NCBI GenBank assembly: GCA_019828595.1
Contig: JAHQRK010000050.1
Coordinates: 59,794 to 123,793, forward strand
Source of the DNA: Aphanomyces cochlioides
Taxonomy: Eukaryota > Oomycota > Saprolegniomycetes > Saprolegniales > Verrucalvaceae
Length of the DNA stretch: 64,000 bases
Reading direction: 5' to 3'
Shown here: piece by piece, positions 8,512-19,422 of the stretch
Position numbering within the stretch: the first letter of the stretch is position 1
How the letters are laid out: every line of letters starts with the position of its first letter
The notes under the pieces: model-generated
The model's input: the letters and a program-made list of their open reading frames with translations, nothing else
Told to the model about the DNA's origin: nothing
Databases searched by the model: none
Position numbers and translations under genes: made by a program

Positions 8512-9230
8512 ATGAGTCCTTTAGAACAATTTGAAATTTTACCTATATTTTCATTTCCTTTCATCATTACGAATGCCTCTTTAATATTAATTTTAGGTAT
8601 TTTTTTTTTAGTTGTTTTTTATTTTATTCAGAATAAATTTATACCTACATATTTACAACAAATTTTTGAATTAATTTATAATACTACATTAGAATTAACT
8701 TATGCAAATATTGGAAAAGATGGAAAACATTTTTTTTCATTAATTTTTGTTTTTTTTTTTTTTTTGTATTATTATGTAATTTAATAGGAATGATTCCTTA
8801 TAGTTTTACTGTAACAAGTCATTTAATTATAACTTTTACTTTATCATTAATAATTTATTTAGGTTTTAATATAATAGGCGTAAAAAAACATAAATTACAT
8901 TTTTTAAGTTTATTATTACCAAGCGGTGCTAGTATTAATTTAGTTCCATTATTAGTTCCTATTGAATTAGTTTCATATATTTTTAGAGTAATAAGTTTAC
9001 CCGTGCGATTATTCGCAAATATGATGGCAGGACATACACTTTTAAAAGTTATTGCCGGTTTTGCTTGGTCAATGTTAAATGTTAATACTTTAATTTTTTT
9101 TGCGCATTTTATACCATTAATTTTATTAGTTATTTTAGTTGGGTTAGAATTAGGTGTTGCAATGATTCAAGCATATGTATTTACAATATTAACTTGTATG
9201 TATATTAATGATGCTTTAAATTTACATTAA
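8512..9230 (+). CDS. atp6: ATP synthase subunit a, copy A (shift in T run)
   Basis: Membrane subunit a of F1Fo ATP synthase, forming the proton half-channels with the atp9 ring. Copy B is one 238-residue frame. Here a 14-base T run near 8751-8765 breaks it into 8512-8784 and 8790-9230. The key block LPVRLFANMMAGH, with the essential Arg and nearby polar residues, is at about 159-171 of the intact protein. The last helix LGVAMIQAYVFTIL is also typical. Confidence 0.96.
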
Positions 9231-9347
9231 TAAAATAAAATATAAATAAATATATAATTTTTTATAATTTATATATTTATTTATATTTTATTAAATATAA
9301 ATTTTAAAAATATTAATTATAATAAATATATAATATTTTTATTAAAA

Positions 9348-10107
9348 ATGATTTTAAACTTTTTAAATATAAAAAATCAAATAATTTTATTTGATGCTGC
9401 TATACCTTGGCAAATGGGTTTTCAAGATCCAGCTACACCTGTAATGGAAGGAATTATAAATTTTCATCATGATTTAGTTTTTTTTTTTAGTATTAATTGT
9501 AGTTTTTGTTTCTTGGATATTAGGAAGATGTATTTTTTTTTATAATGAAAATGTAAATAAAAAAGCTGAAACATTCGTTCATGGTACTGTTTTAGAAATT
9601 GTATGGACAATTACTCCAGCTATTATTTTAATTATAATAGCTATTCCTTCTTTTTCATTATTATATGCAATGGATGAAGTGATCGATCCTGTTTTAACTT
9701 TAAAAGTGATTGGTAATCAATGGTATTGGAGTTATGAATATTCTGAGGCTGTTGATGATTCAATTTTTTTTGATAGTTATATGATTTTAGAAGAAGATTT
9801 GGATAAAGGTCAATTTAGATTATTAGAAGTAGATAATAGGGTGGTTGTTCCTGTAAATACTCACGTTAGAGTTATTATTACAGCAACAGATGTTTTACAT
9901 AGCTGGGCTGTCCCTTCGTTAGGAGTAAAATTAGATGCGTGTCCTGGTCGATTAAATCAAACTTCAATATTTATTAAAAGAGAAGGGGTTTTTTATGGTC
10001 AATGTAGTGAAATTTGTGGTATAAATCATGGATTTATGCCAATAGTTGTCGAAGCTGTTTCATTAGATGATTACATCAATTGGTTTAATAAAAAATTAGA
10101 AGCTTAA
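9348..10107 (+). CDS. cox2: Cytochrome c oxidase subunit II, copy A (shift in T run)
   Basis: Complex IV subunit that takes electrons from cytochrome c through the CuA centre. The ATG at 9348 leads to [20 protein letters not shown] and a first membrane helix. A T run near 9478-9488 shifts the frame, so the second helix and [15 protein letters not shown] come from another register. From 9670 the soluble domain is open, with [13 protein letters not shown], an HSWAVPSLG ligand His, and the CuA loop [12 protein letters not shown]. The total is about 253 residues. Copy B also fails at the same run, so neither shows its true length. Confidence 0.95.
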
Positions 10108-10182
10108 TTTTATATTTATTTTATTTTTTAAATATAAAATTTTTAATGATTTTCATTTTTTACTTATTTTTAACTTTAATAA

Positions 10183-11686
<1,504 letters not shown>

Positions 11687-11707
11687 ATTTAATTAATATT
11701 TATTAGA

Positions 11708-11793
11708 AAATATTTTTAATATGAAACTATATAAAAATAGTTTCTAATATGGAATTTTATATAAAATATATACTAATTTCCATATAATTAATT
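11708..11793 (+). repeat. Degenerate copy of the nad4 3' end
   Basis: The spacer after cox1 resembles 7507-7601: ATATTTTTAA, then ATGAAACTAT, a TAGTTTCT, ATATGGAA, TTTTATATAAAAT and TTTCCATATAATTAAT follow in the same order as at the end of nad4. Small deletions have removed the coding frame. It is the first of several copied gene ends in the cox1-rnl interval. The reverse copy is at about 38157-38242. Confidence 0.65.
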
Positions 11794-11822
11794 ATTTAAT
11801 TTTTTAAATAAAAAAAAAAAAA

Positions 11823-12005
11823 AAATAAATTAAGATATAATATTAAAAATATTATAATTAATAAAAAATTGTAAATATTTACAATTTTTTTTGAGTATTT
11901 TGATAAAAAATATAAAAGTTAGATATATATTTTTTTGTATATATATATTTTCTCGAAATTTATATAATAAAAATTATAAATTAAAAAATGTTATCATTTA
12001 AAAAA
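11823..12005 (+). repeat. Copied rps7-nad7 block placed before orf300
   Basis: Second copy of the block at 4206-4398. It begins with the last rps7 codons (AATAAATTAAGATATAATAT), contains the 28-base palindrome (11863-11890), and ends with the leader CTCGAAATTTATATAATAAA and an ATG. The match to nad7 continues through six codons: ATGTTATCATTTAAAAAA here against ATGTCATCATTTAAAAAA in nad7. So the ORF that follows uses the nad7 5' signals and start. Confidence 0.85.
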
Positions 12006-12883
12006 ATGCAAATTGTTAAATTAAATAGTGAACTAGCTAGTTCTTTTAAAAATCAAAAATGTTTCCATACGGAAGAAGTAACAAATTGGGTTGAAAAGAC
12101 AGGAATATCAAGTCAAATTTTAAAAGGTATAAAAGGTATTTCTAGATTGGAGCAAACGTGGTTGAACGATATAAAAATGTTTAAATATGATGAGAGTTTA
12201 ACTCGCGCGACAGAAAGAAAATACATTACATTTATTCAACAGTGTAAAATTCAAGATTTAAATGCTGAAGATATAAAAGACTTGACTTTTAGGGATTTGT
12301 CTGAGAAGTATTTTTTTTTTTTAAATATTTTACAAATAATAGTGATTGTGCAAACTTTTTAGGAAGATTGCAATATTCTGGGATAACGAATAATATCGGG
12401 ATTATTGTTGATGGGAAATTATCTATAATAGATGAAATAATTCCTACATATATTCATTTACCTGAATTTTTTAATTTAGTAATGGATTTTAGTTGTGAGT
12501 ATGTAAATTTAAAACCTTTTTTTATTTTAAATGAAAATAGTAATTTAATATTTGAAAATAATTACTGGAATATCTTATCAATAGGTTTAAAAACCTATTA
12601 CATATTTAATAAAACAAAAGGACTGTATGAATACATATATATGAATGATAAATTGTTTAATATATATCCTAATTATAATGTTATAGCTAGTATTTATAAA
12701 AATAATTTTGAAGGTGAGGAGTATATATTTAGTCGAATGTCTTTGGATACTTTAATTAAACTAAAATTCGCTTATGATAAAGAGTCTAAAAAACTAGGTT
12801 ATGAATTGTTGAGCGAGGCGTCTTTTATTAATTTAAGATTAAACTCTGAAATTCAAAATCAAATAATTGAATTTATTTTTTAA
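11988..12883 (+). CDS. Unknown protein orf300, chimeric 5' end, copy A (shift in T run)
   Basis: I do not recognise this protein. It is about 298 residues once the T run at about 12311-12322 is bridged (pieces 11988-12362 and 12368-12883). Between them the bridging frame reads KYFTNNSDCANFLGRLQYSG. Residues 1-6 (MLSFKK) come from nad7. After that it is soluble-looking, without clear membrane helices, and has an acidic helical N-terminal third (EEVTNWVEKTGISSQILKGI) and a strand-rich remainder. Codon choice is less AT-biased than in neighbours (for example CGCGCGACA near 12204). It may be a captured foreign or plasmid-borne gene. Copies A and B keep the same sequence outside the run. Confidence 0.6.
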
Positions 12884-12904
12884 TAATTTTTTTATTATAT
12901 ATAT

Positions 12905-12957
12905 TTTTTTCTCGAAATTTATATAATAAAATATAAATTATTATTATAACATACATG
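12905..12957 (+). promoter_or_regulatory. Second copy of the nad7-type leader, before orf282
   Basis: The 3' part of the nad7 leader (TTTTCTCGAAATTTATATAA and TAAAATATAAATT) recurs here, followed by TATTATAACATACATG. The last nine bases, ACATACATG, equal those at the nad2 start (1136-1144 region). So orf282 seems to use a nad7-type leader joined to a nad2-like start context. The second part of this claim is weak. Confidence 0.5.
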
Positions 12958-13813
12958 GAAACCTTATTTTCACCAGATTACTTATTACATTTAACAAATG
13001 ATCAAATTAATTTTTTAGCCAACAACGTTACGTACTTTGTCGAATATAGGAAATTTTTGGATTTCTATGGATTTGTGGAAATTATTGCGCATAGAGGTGT
13101 AAACGAAATTTCAAGGCTGCCGGATACCTACGCGCGCGATTTTATCATTTTTTTTAATAGAAATATTATCCTTTATGAAACATTACACGGCCCTGAAATA
13201 AGAGGAATTTTGTATAAGAGCCGTTTTGCATTTGATCTATTAGTGGGTTTTAAGCCCCTAGCCAATTTTTTTTTTTTTAAATGGCAGTTCTTTGATTGCA
13301 CACCATCAAAATTCACTTTCTTTCTTTGGTACCTTGGGCGGAAATTTTGAAGGAACAACTGTATTAACTCAAATATTAGCTAATATGGATTCGAAAGATG
13401 TAACTATTTTTAATTTTTTAAATGATAAAGTTAATCCAAATGTAATCGTTTTTTATTATAATTATATAAAATTGTACCAAGTGTTGCAGTCAGAGTATGC
13501 AATAATTCGAAGATTACGGAAAATAAAAGATATTATAAAAAAGGATTATAAAAAAAAACAAATTCAAGAAGATTCTTGGTTATTTGATATAAATGATTGT
13601 CTAAAAAAAATTAATTTAAAAATTAATACGCCTTATCTTCAAAAAATGAGTCATTCAAAATTGAAAAAAAAATTTAAATATATTGAAAAATCTTTTAATA
13701 ATTATATTGATTATAAAATAAATATAGCTTTATGTAAAAAAAAAAAAAAAAAAAAGAATCAAAATAAAAATTATTCAGAAGTTTTTGAAATTATTAAAAA
13801 ATTTTATAAATAA
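12955..13813 (+). CDS. Unknown protein orf282, copy A (shifts in A/T runs)
   Basis: Not recognised. The intact version is copy C (61005-61853, 282 residues). Here a T run at 13267-13278 and an A run near 13737-13755 shift the frame, giving pieces 12955-13350 and 13292-13813. The N-terminal 110 residues (HRGVNEISRLPDTYARDF, RGILYKSRFAFDLLVGF) come from the most G+C-rich coding DNA outside the RNA genes, including ACGCGCGCGAT near 13130. The C-terminal half is lysine-rich and AT-rich like native genes. No obvious membrane helix or catalytic motif is visible. Three copies in the window keep the sequence nearly identical. Confidence 0.6.
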
Positions 13814-13824
13814 TATAATAAAAA

Positions 13825-13865
13825 AAAAAAAATATATATATTATTATATTAATAATATATATATC
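13825..13865. other. AT-only hairpin between orf282 and orf175
   Basis: ATATATATATTATTATATTAATAATATATATAT-type sequence can form a stem of about 13 bp with a short loop. It is present in all three copies (also 36078-36120 reversed and 61868-61900). It could end the orf282 transcript or separate it from orf175. Confidence 0.4.
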
Positions 13866-13878
13866 CTAATAAAAAAAC

Positions 13879-14406
13879 ATGTTTTATATAATTTTAATAA
13901 AAATTTATAATATGATTTATCTTTTATATTTTAGAATATTTAATAAAGATATTGTATTATTTAACAAAGAAATAAAATTAAAACAAATAGTAAGTTTTGA
14001 CAAAAATTTTATAAAAAAAGATATTTTAGAACAACAAATTAATTTAAATGAAAATTCATTTATAGATTTTTTAAATATTTATTCCAATTATTACTATATT
14101 TTATTTGATTTAATAATAGTTATATCAATATTAATTTTTTTATATTATTTTTTTAATAATAGTAATAATAATCCTGGTATTGATTCAGGTTATGAAAATT
14201 TATCTTTAATTGATTTAAAAATTATTATAAAAGCAAAATTTCAAATGTTTTTAGAAGATAATAGCTCTTTAAATGATGCTCAATTAGCTATATTAAATAA
14301 AAAATTAGATGAATTGTTATATAATTTAAATTTAGGTCTATATAAAGGATCATCATTAGATTTTATTTCAACTCAAATTAACGAAATATTTAAAAATATA
14401 ATTTAA
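13879..14406 (+). CDS. Unknown membrane protein orf175, copy A
   Basis: A 175-residue protein of unknown function, open and identical in all three copies (also 35541-36068 minus and 61915-62442). An N-terminal hydrophobic segment lies at about residues 4-20. A strong membrane helix is at about 70-92 (YYYILFDLIIVISILIFLYY), then an Asn-rich linker and a helical C-terminal domain of about 75 residues (LSLIDLKIIIKAKFQMFLED and on). Base composition is native-like. A protein with one or two membrane anchors and a helical tail could be a diverged complex subunit or a CMS-type product. I cannot decide between these. Confidence 0.6.
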   Translation: MFYIILIKIYNMIYLLYFRIFNKDIVLFNKEIKLKQIVSFDKNFIKKDILEQQINLNENSFIDFLNIYSNYYYILFDLIIVISILIFLYYFFNNSNNNPGIDSGYENLSLIDLKIIIKAKFQMFLEDNSSLNDAQLAILNKKLDELLYNLNLGLYKGSSLDFISTQINEIFKNII

Positions 14407-14499
14407 TATTTAATTACTATTTATTTAATATTTTATAAATAATAATTCATATAATATAATATTAATATAAATTTAGTATTTACCTATTTATAATTTATT

Positions 14500-14680
14500 T
14501 ATTTTTATAAATGATAAAATAAAAAATATTTAATTATAAATATAATAAATATTATATTTTATATATATTTTAAAAAATTAATTTTAACAATATAAATAAA
14601 ATAATGGAATTAGGTTAAAAAATAATTAATTATTGGAAGTATTTTTAATAAATATTGACCATAATTTTTCTTTAAAGATT
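14500..14680. repeat. Copy of the nad5 3' end / nad9 5' fragment junction
   Basis: Matches 29611-29789, where nad5 ends and inverted repeat B begins. It includes the last nad5 codons (ATTTTTATAAATGATAAAAT), the AT spacer, AATGGAATTAGGTTAAAAAA and a minus-strand nad9 5' fragment (from about 14680 down to 14624) whose ATG is lost. The order is the same as at the present single-copy/repeat border. Further copies are at about 35268-35448 (reverse) and 62536-62719. Confidence 0.8.
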
Positions 14681-14724
14681 TATTTTTAGTTTTTTTTTTT
14701 ATTCTAATAAAATAAAATTATAAA

Positions 14725-14945
14725 AATAAAAAGTGGTTGAGGATTTACTTCATTCAATTAATAGAGCGTGGGACAAACAATCTCTTAAAGTTATAAGTGC
14801 AAGTCCTATTCATTATTATTTTTTTTATAAATAAGGGAAGTAGCATTAGTTTTTAGAATGGAAAATTAAAAGTTTGAGTTGCCTTTTTATCTTTTTTATA
14901 TAAAGAAAAATAAACTTAATAATACAATATAAATAAATTTCTTTT
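14725..14945 (+). pseudogene. Decayed trnM-trnP cluster
   Basis: Corresponds to 23880-24180. The first part (14736-14813) aligns with trnM(CAT): GGTTGA, TTCAATTAATAGAGCGTGGGA, AAAGTTATA, CAAGTCCTATTCATTA, but the anticodon loop is altered and the stem no longer pairs. The second (14833-14897) aligns with trnP (GGAAGTAGCAT..AGTTTGAGTT). The acceptor and anticodon stems are destroyed. The tail AAGAAAAATAAACTTAATAA also matches the sequence after trnW. No working tRNA is visible. Confidence 0.75.
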
Positions 14946-14946
14946 T

Positions 14947-14982
14947 TGATATAAAATAATCATAAATTATTATTTTATATCA
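14947..14982. terminator. 14-bp stem-loop between the ORFs and rnl
   Basis: TGATATAAAATAAT pairs perfectly with ATTATTTTATATCA around an 8-base loop. It lies between orf175 (plus) and the rnl 3' end (minus) and is kept in all three copies (reverse at about 34967-35002, and at about 62981-63016). Convergent position suits a transcript end or processing signal. That role is inferred. Confidence 0.45.
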
Positions 14983-15414
14983 GAACAGATATTTGTTTGA
15001 AATACAAAAGAATTTTTTGTCTTATTTATATATAAAATTTTTGATTATTTTTTTTTTTTTTCACTTCCTAATAAGAAGCTTACATTTTTGTGTAATTAAA
15101 TAAAAGTTTAAATTCAGCTTTTTTTGTATTTATTTTGATAATTAAATATTATTTATTTATTTATAAAATATTTAAATCTTAATTCCCTTGTTGAAAAAGT
15201 ATTTAGATAAATTTTTTTTTTATACATGCTTTTGAAATAATTGCAGATTTTATAAATTTTTTTAAATATAATATAAATATTTGATTTAATAAAATAAAAA
15301 ATAATATAAAATTTTAATGTTATATATTATTTTTTATTTTATTAAATTTTATAATAATAATATATAAATAACATAAATATTATTTATTTTATATTTTTAT
15401 AATAAAAATAATTA
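14983..15414. other. AT-rich spacer without recognisable gene
   Basis: No open frame of note, tRNA or clear match to a gene in the window. It contains scattered less AT-rich words (CACTTCCTAATAAGAAGCTT, AATTCCCTTGTTGAAAAAG, ATTGCAGATTTTATAA) that look like decayed gene or tRNA remnants. Near 15320-15340 copies A and C share a short stretch that differs in copy B (ATTTTAATGTTATATATTAT against an A/T run). Confidence 0.5.
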
Positions 15415-15693
15415 GTATGAATAAGCTGAATATTTTACAATACTTACACTTTTCACCTATTATGTTTTAGTCTAAAACAATTTCAAAAAAAAGTTTTAAG
15501 AAAGGTTTCTTGCTTAGATGCTTTCAGCAATTATCCTATATAAATTTAGCTACTCGGCGATGCCCCATTAGAACAACCGATACACCAGTGATTTACCCTC
15601 TTCGGTCCTCTCGTACTAGAATTAGATTCTTTCATTTTTTTATTTATCTATAGAAGATAGGATCCAAACTGTCTCACGACGTTCTAAACCCAA

Positions 15694-15733
<40 letters not shown>

Positions 15734-15811
15734 AACCTTCTTCAGCTCCAGGATGTGATGAGTCGACATCGAGGTGCCAAACGACTCCGTCGATAGGAGC
15801 TCTTAGGAGTC

Positions 15812-15854
<43 letters not shown>

Positions 15855-16289
15855 AATCTTTCCACAAAGAATTATCGGATCACTATGACCGACTTTCGTC
15901 CCTGTTTGATATGTCTATCTTACAGTCAAGCAAGCTTATACCATTACATTCCACAATTGATATTTTTCCAATTTGAGCTTACCTTTGTACACCTCCGTTA
16001 CTCTTTGGGAGGTGACCGCCCCAGTCAAACTACCAACCATACACGGTCTATTTCATAAGAAATATTAGTTATTTATAATAATAAGAGTGGTATTTCAAAG
16101 AAATCTAAACAATTCACTAGCATGAAGGTTTAAGATTACCACTTATTCTACACATATTTTATAAAATAACAATATAAAGATGTAGTAAAGGTTCACGGGG
16201 TCTTTCCGTCTAACTATAGAGAATCCGCATCTTCACGGATAATTCAAATTCACTGAGTTTATGTTGGAGACAGCGGGGATGTCGTTACA

Positions 16290-16346
<57 letters not shown>

Positions 16347-16404
16347 GAGTTACGGCCGCCGTTTACTGGGACTTTTATTCAATGCGCAAACATCTCCTAT
16401 TAAT

Positions 16405-16445
<41 letters not shown>

Positions 16446-18240
16446 ACGATTTAGCAGAGTCCTGTGTTTTTATTAAACAGTCGCAACCCCCAATTCTGTG
16501 CCACCTTTTATATTATATATATAAGTAGGTACTCTTTCTCCCGAAGTTACAGAGTCATTTTGCCGAGTTCCTTCAACATAATTATCTCATACACCTTACC
16601 CTATTCGACCTATCCACCTGTGTCGGTTTAGGGTACGGTTATTTAAAAATAAAAACGAGGTTGGTTATCAATTCAAATTAACCATAATATAAATAAATTT
16701 ACATTATAACTATGAAACATTAAAGTTCTATGAATTGGGCATTTCCTTTTTATTTTTTTGATTACTTAGCTTTTGAGTAACCTCTCGAATTTTATTGTCT
16801 TATTATTTATTAAATAATAAGTGAAATTCTGCTATTTCTTGAAAATACTTTCATATTTTGTCACGGATTTCGCTAGACATTTAATTTTAAAAATGTTCCC
16901 ATCATAGCTTGCTTTCGTCAAGTTCTACTTAGGGGCCGTCTTACTCTATGTAGTTAATCTTAACATAGAAACCCTTGGATTTTCGGTGATAATGATTCTT
17001 GTCATTATTTTTTGTTACTAATGCCAGCATTTTCTATTCTGATATTTTCAATATATTTAACAACATATCTTTAACAACATACAGAATGTTCCGCTACCGT
17101 TTATAATTTATTTTATAAACTTGACGCTTCGGTAAATTTCTTTAGTCCCGATACATTTTAGGCGCAAAAAAACTAGACCAATGAGCTATTACGCTTTCTT
17201 TAAAGGATGGCTGCTTCCAAGCCTACCTATTGGTTGTCATTATTTTTTCACTTCCTTTATCACTTAGAAAATTATTTTAGGACCTTAGCGTTCAATCTGG
17301 GCTGTTTCCCTCTCGACAATGGACCTTAGCGCCCAATGTCTGTCTATTTAAATACTTATTTTTGTATTCGGAGTTTCTAAAAGTTCAGTAAGATTTTAAC
17401 CCCCCTAGCTTAATGAGTGCTCTACCCCAAAAAAAGATTTTTAAATGCTCTACTTCAATAGATTTCGCGGAAAACCAGCTATCTCTGAGTTTGATTGGCC
17501 TTTCACCCCTAATCACAAATCATCCCCGTATATTGCCACACACGTGGGTTCGATCCTCCAAATAGTTTTACCTATTCTTCAATCTGTTCATAATTAGATC
17601 ACTCAGTTTCGGGTCTTATTTTCATAACTTATTTTGCTTTTTAAAACTTGATTTCTCTACGCCTATTTTATTTATAAATTAAGCTTGCTAAAAAAATAAA
17701 CTTGCTGGCCCATTATGCAAAAGGTACATTGTTACTTTATAAAAAAGCTTCAATTGATTATTAGCATAGAGTTTCAGAATTATTTCAAACTCAAAAGCTC
17801 TATTTCACCTTTCCTTTACAGTACTTGTTCACTATCGGTCATTAATTATTTTATAGATTTTGAGGGTGGTCCCCCAATATTCAAAAAAGATTACACATAC
17901 CTCTTTTTACTAATAAAAATGAAATATAAATATAACATTTCCTACAGGACTAGCACCTTTTAAAGTAAATGTTTTAACATTTTTCAGATATTTATAAATA
18001 TATTTTAAATATTTTTATAATCTATTTTCCACGTTCACTCGTCATTACTTACGGAATCTCGTTTGATTTTTTCAATAGTTACTAAGATATTTCAATTCAC
18101 TATGTTTAAAATTTTCACAAAGAAAAAGTTTTCTTTAGGAAATCTATATATTAAAATAAATACACATTACATATAGCTTTTCGTTTTTATAACGTCCTAA
18201 AAATATTAATTAATGCCTAGGCATCCCCTCTATGCTTTTT
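15415..18240 (-). rRNA. rnl: Large subunit ribosomal RNA, copy A
   Basis: 23S-type rRNA of about 2.8 kb on the minus strand. The 5' end is near 18240 (GCATAGAGGGGATGCCTAGG in sense). Landmarks in sense are the GTAACTATAACGGTCCTAAGG-type domain V region at about 16320-16345, the sarcin-ricin loop AGTACGAGAGGACCGA at 15602-15617, and GGATAACAGGCTGATG (peptidyl transferase region) at about 15812-15830. The 3' end is near 15415. Spurious frames inside it are not genes. It differs from copy B at about 16607 (TACCCT here, TAGTCT in B, plus-strand reading). Confidence 0.96.
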
Positions 18241-18519
18241 TTATTAATGAATAATTATAAATTTAATTTTATATATATTATTCTAATAAAATATTTTTTT
18301 TTAAAATTTTGATCTTATAAAAAAAAATTACTTTTATTTCTTTATAATTATTTGTTATTATTATATATATAATTATATAAATTAAAATAAAATTAAAGAT
18401 AAATTAATGTAAAAAAAATATTATATTAGTATTAAATAAAAATATTTAATAATTTTATCTTACTTTTTAAGTAAAATAAAATAGAAATTACAAATTAATT
18501 CAATATATAATGATTTAAA
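18241..18519. promoter_or_regulatory. Divergent spacer between rnl and rns
   Basis: About 280 bases of almost pure A+T separate the 5' ends of rnl (minus) and rns (plus). Divergent rRNA transcription means that promoters for both should lie here. There are no tRNAs in it and I see no clear motif. The same spacer is at 31431-31708 in copy B. Confidence 0.45.
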
Positions 18520-19390
18520 AATTTTATAGAGTTTGATCCTGGCTCAGAATAAATGCTATTGGTATGCTTAACACATGCAAGTTGAATGTTTTTTAAAAAC
18601 ATAGCAAACGGGTGCGTAACACGTGAATTATCTGCCCTTTAGTTCAGCATAATTATTTTATAAAAATTCTGAATAAAAAATAAAGTTTAAAAAACGCTAA
18701 AGGATGAGTTTGCGGAAGATTAGGTAGTTGGTAGTTTAATAGACTTACCAAGCCAACGATCTTTAGCTGATTTGAAAGAATGATCAGCCACATTGGGACT
18801 GAGACACGGCCCAAACTTTTTTAAAGGCAGCAGTGAGGAATATTGGACAATGGGCGACAGCCTGATCCAGCAATACCAAGTGAGTGAAGAAGGCTAATAG
18901 GTTGTAAAGCTCTTTCATTAAGGAAGAAAAAAGACAGTACTTAAAAAAGAAGTCCCGGCTAATTTCGTGCCAGCAGCCGCGGTAATACGAGAGGGGCGAG
19001 CATTATTCGAAATGATTAGGCGTAAAGGGTTTGTAGGTTGTTTTTTAAAAAAAAAAAAAAAAAAATTAAAGCTTAACTTTATTTATTTTTTCAAAACTGA
19101 TAAACTAGAGTATAAATAGAGGATAATAGAATTCTTATTGTAAGGATAAAATCTTGTAATAATAAGAGGAATTTCTATGGCGAAGGCAATTATCTGGGTA
19201 TATACTGACACTGAGAAACGAAAGCTTGGGTAGCGAACGGGATTAGATACCCCGGTAGTCCATGCTGTAAACGATGAGTGCTCATATTTAGAAAAATTTA
19301 GATATAATTTTGAAGTAGCTAACGCGTTAAGCACTCCGCCTGAAGAGTATAATCGCAAGATTGAAATTCAAAGGAATTGACGGGAGTCTA

Positions 19391-19422
<32 letters not shown>

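Noticed and set aside
13173..13358. 61-codon minus-strand frame in orf282
   Set aside because: Antisense to orf282, with no support of its own.
11988..14406. The three unknown ORFs as intron-encoded homing endonucleases
   Set aside because: No LAGLIDADG or GIY-YIG motif is visible, and cox1 and rnl are continuous with no intron around these ORFs.
15846..16058. 70-codon frame inside rnl (also 33894-34106)
   Set aside because: Lies wholly within conserved 23S rRNA sequence, on the antisense strand of rnl. Not a gene.
17715..17963. 82-codon frame inside rnl (also 31989-32237)
   Set aside because: Antisense to 23S rRNA and explained by rRNA conservation.
19083..19358. 91-codon frame inside rns (also 30595-30870)
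   Set aside because: Antisense to the 16S rRNA 700-900 region. Not a gene.
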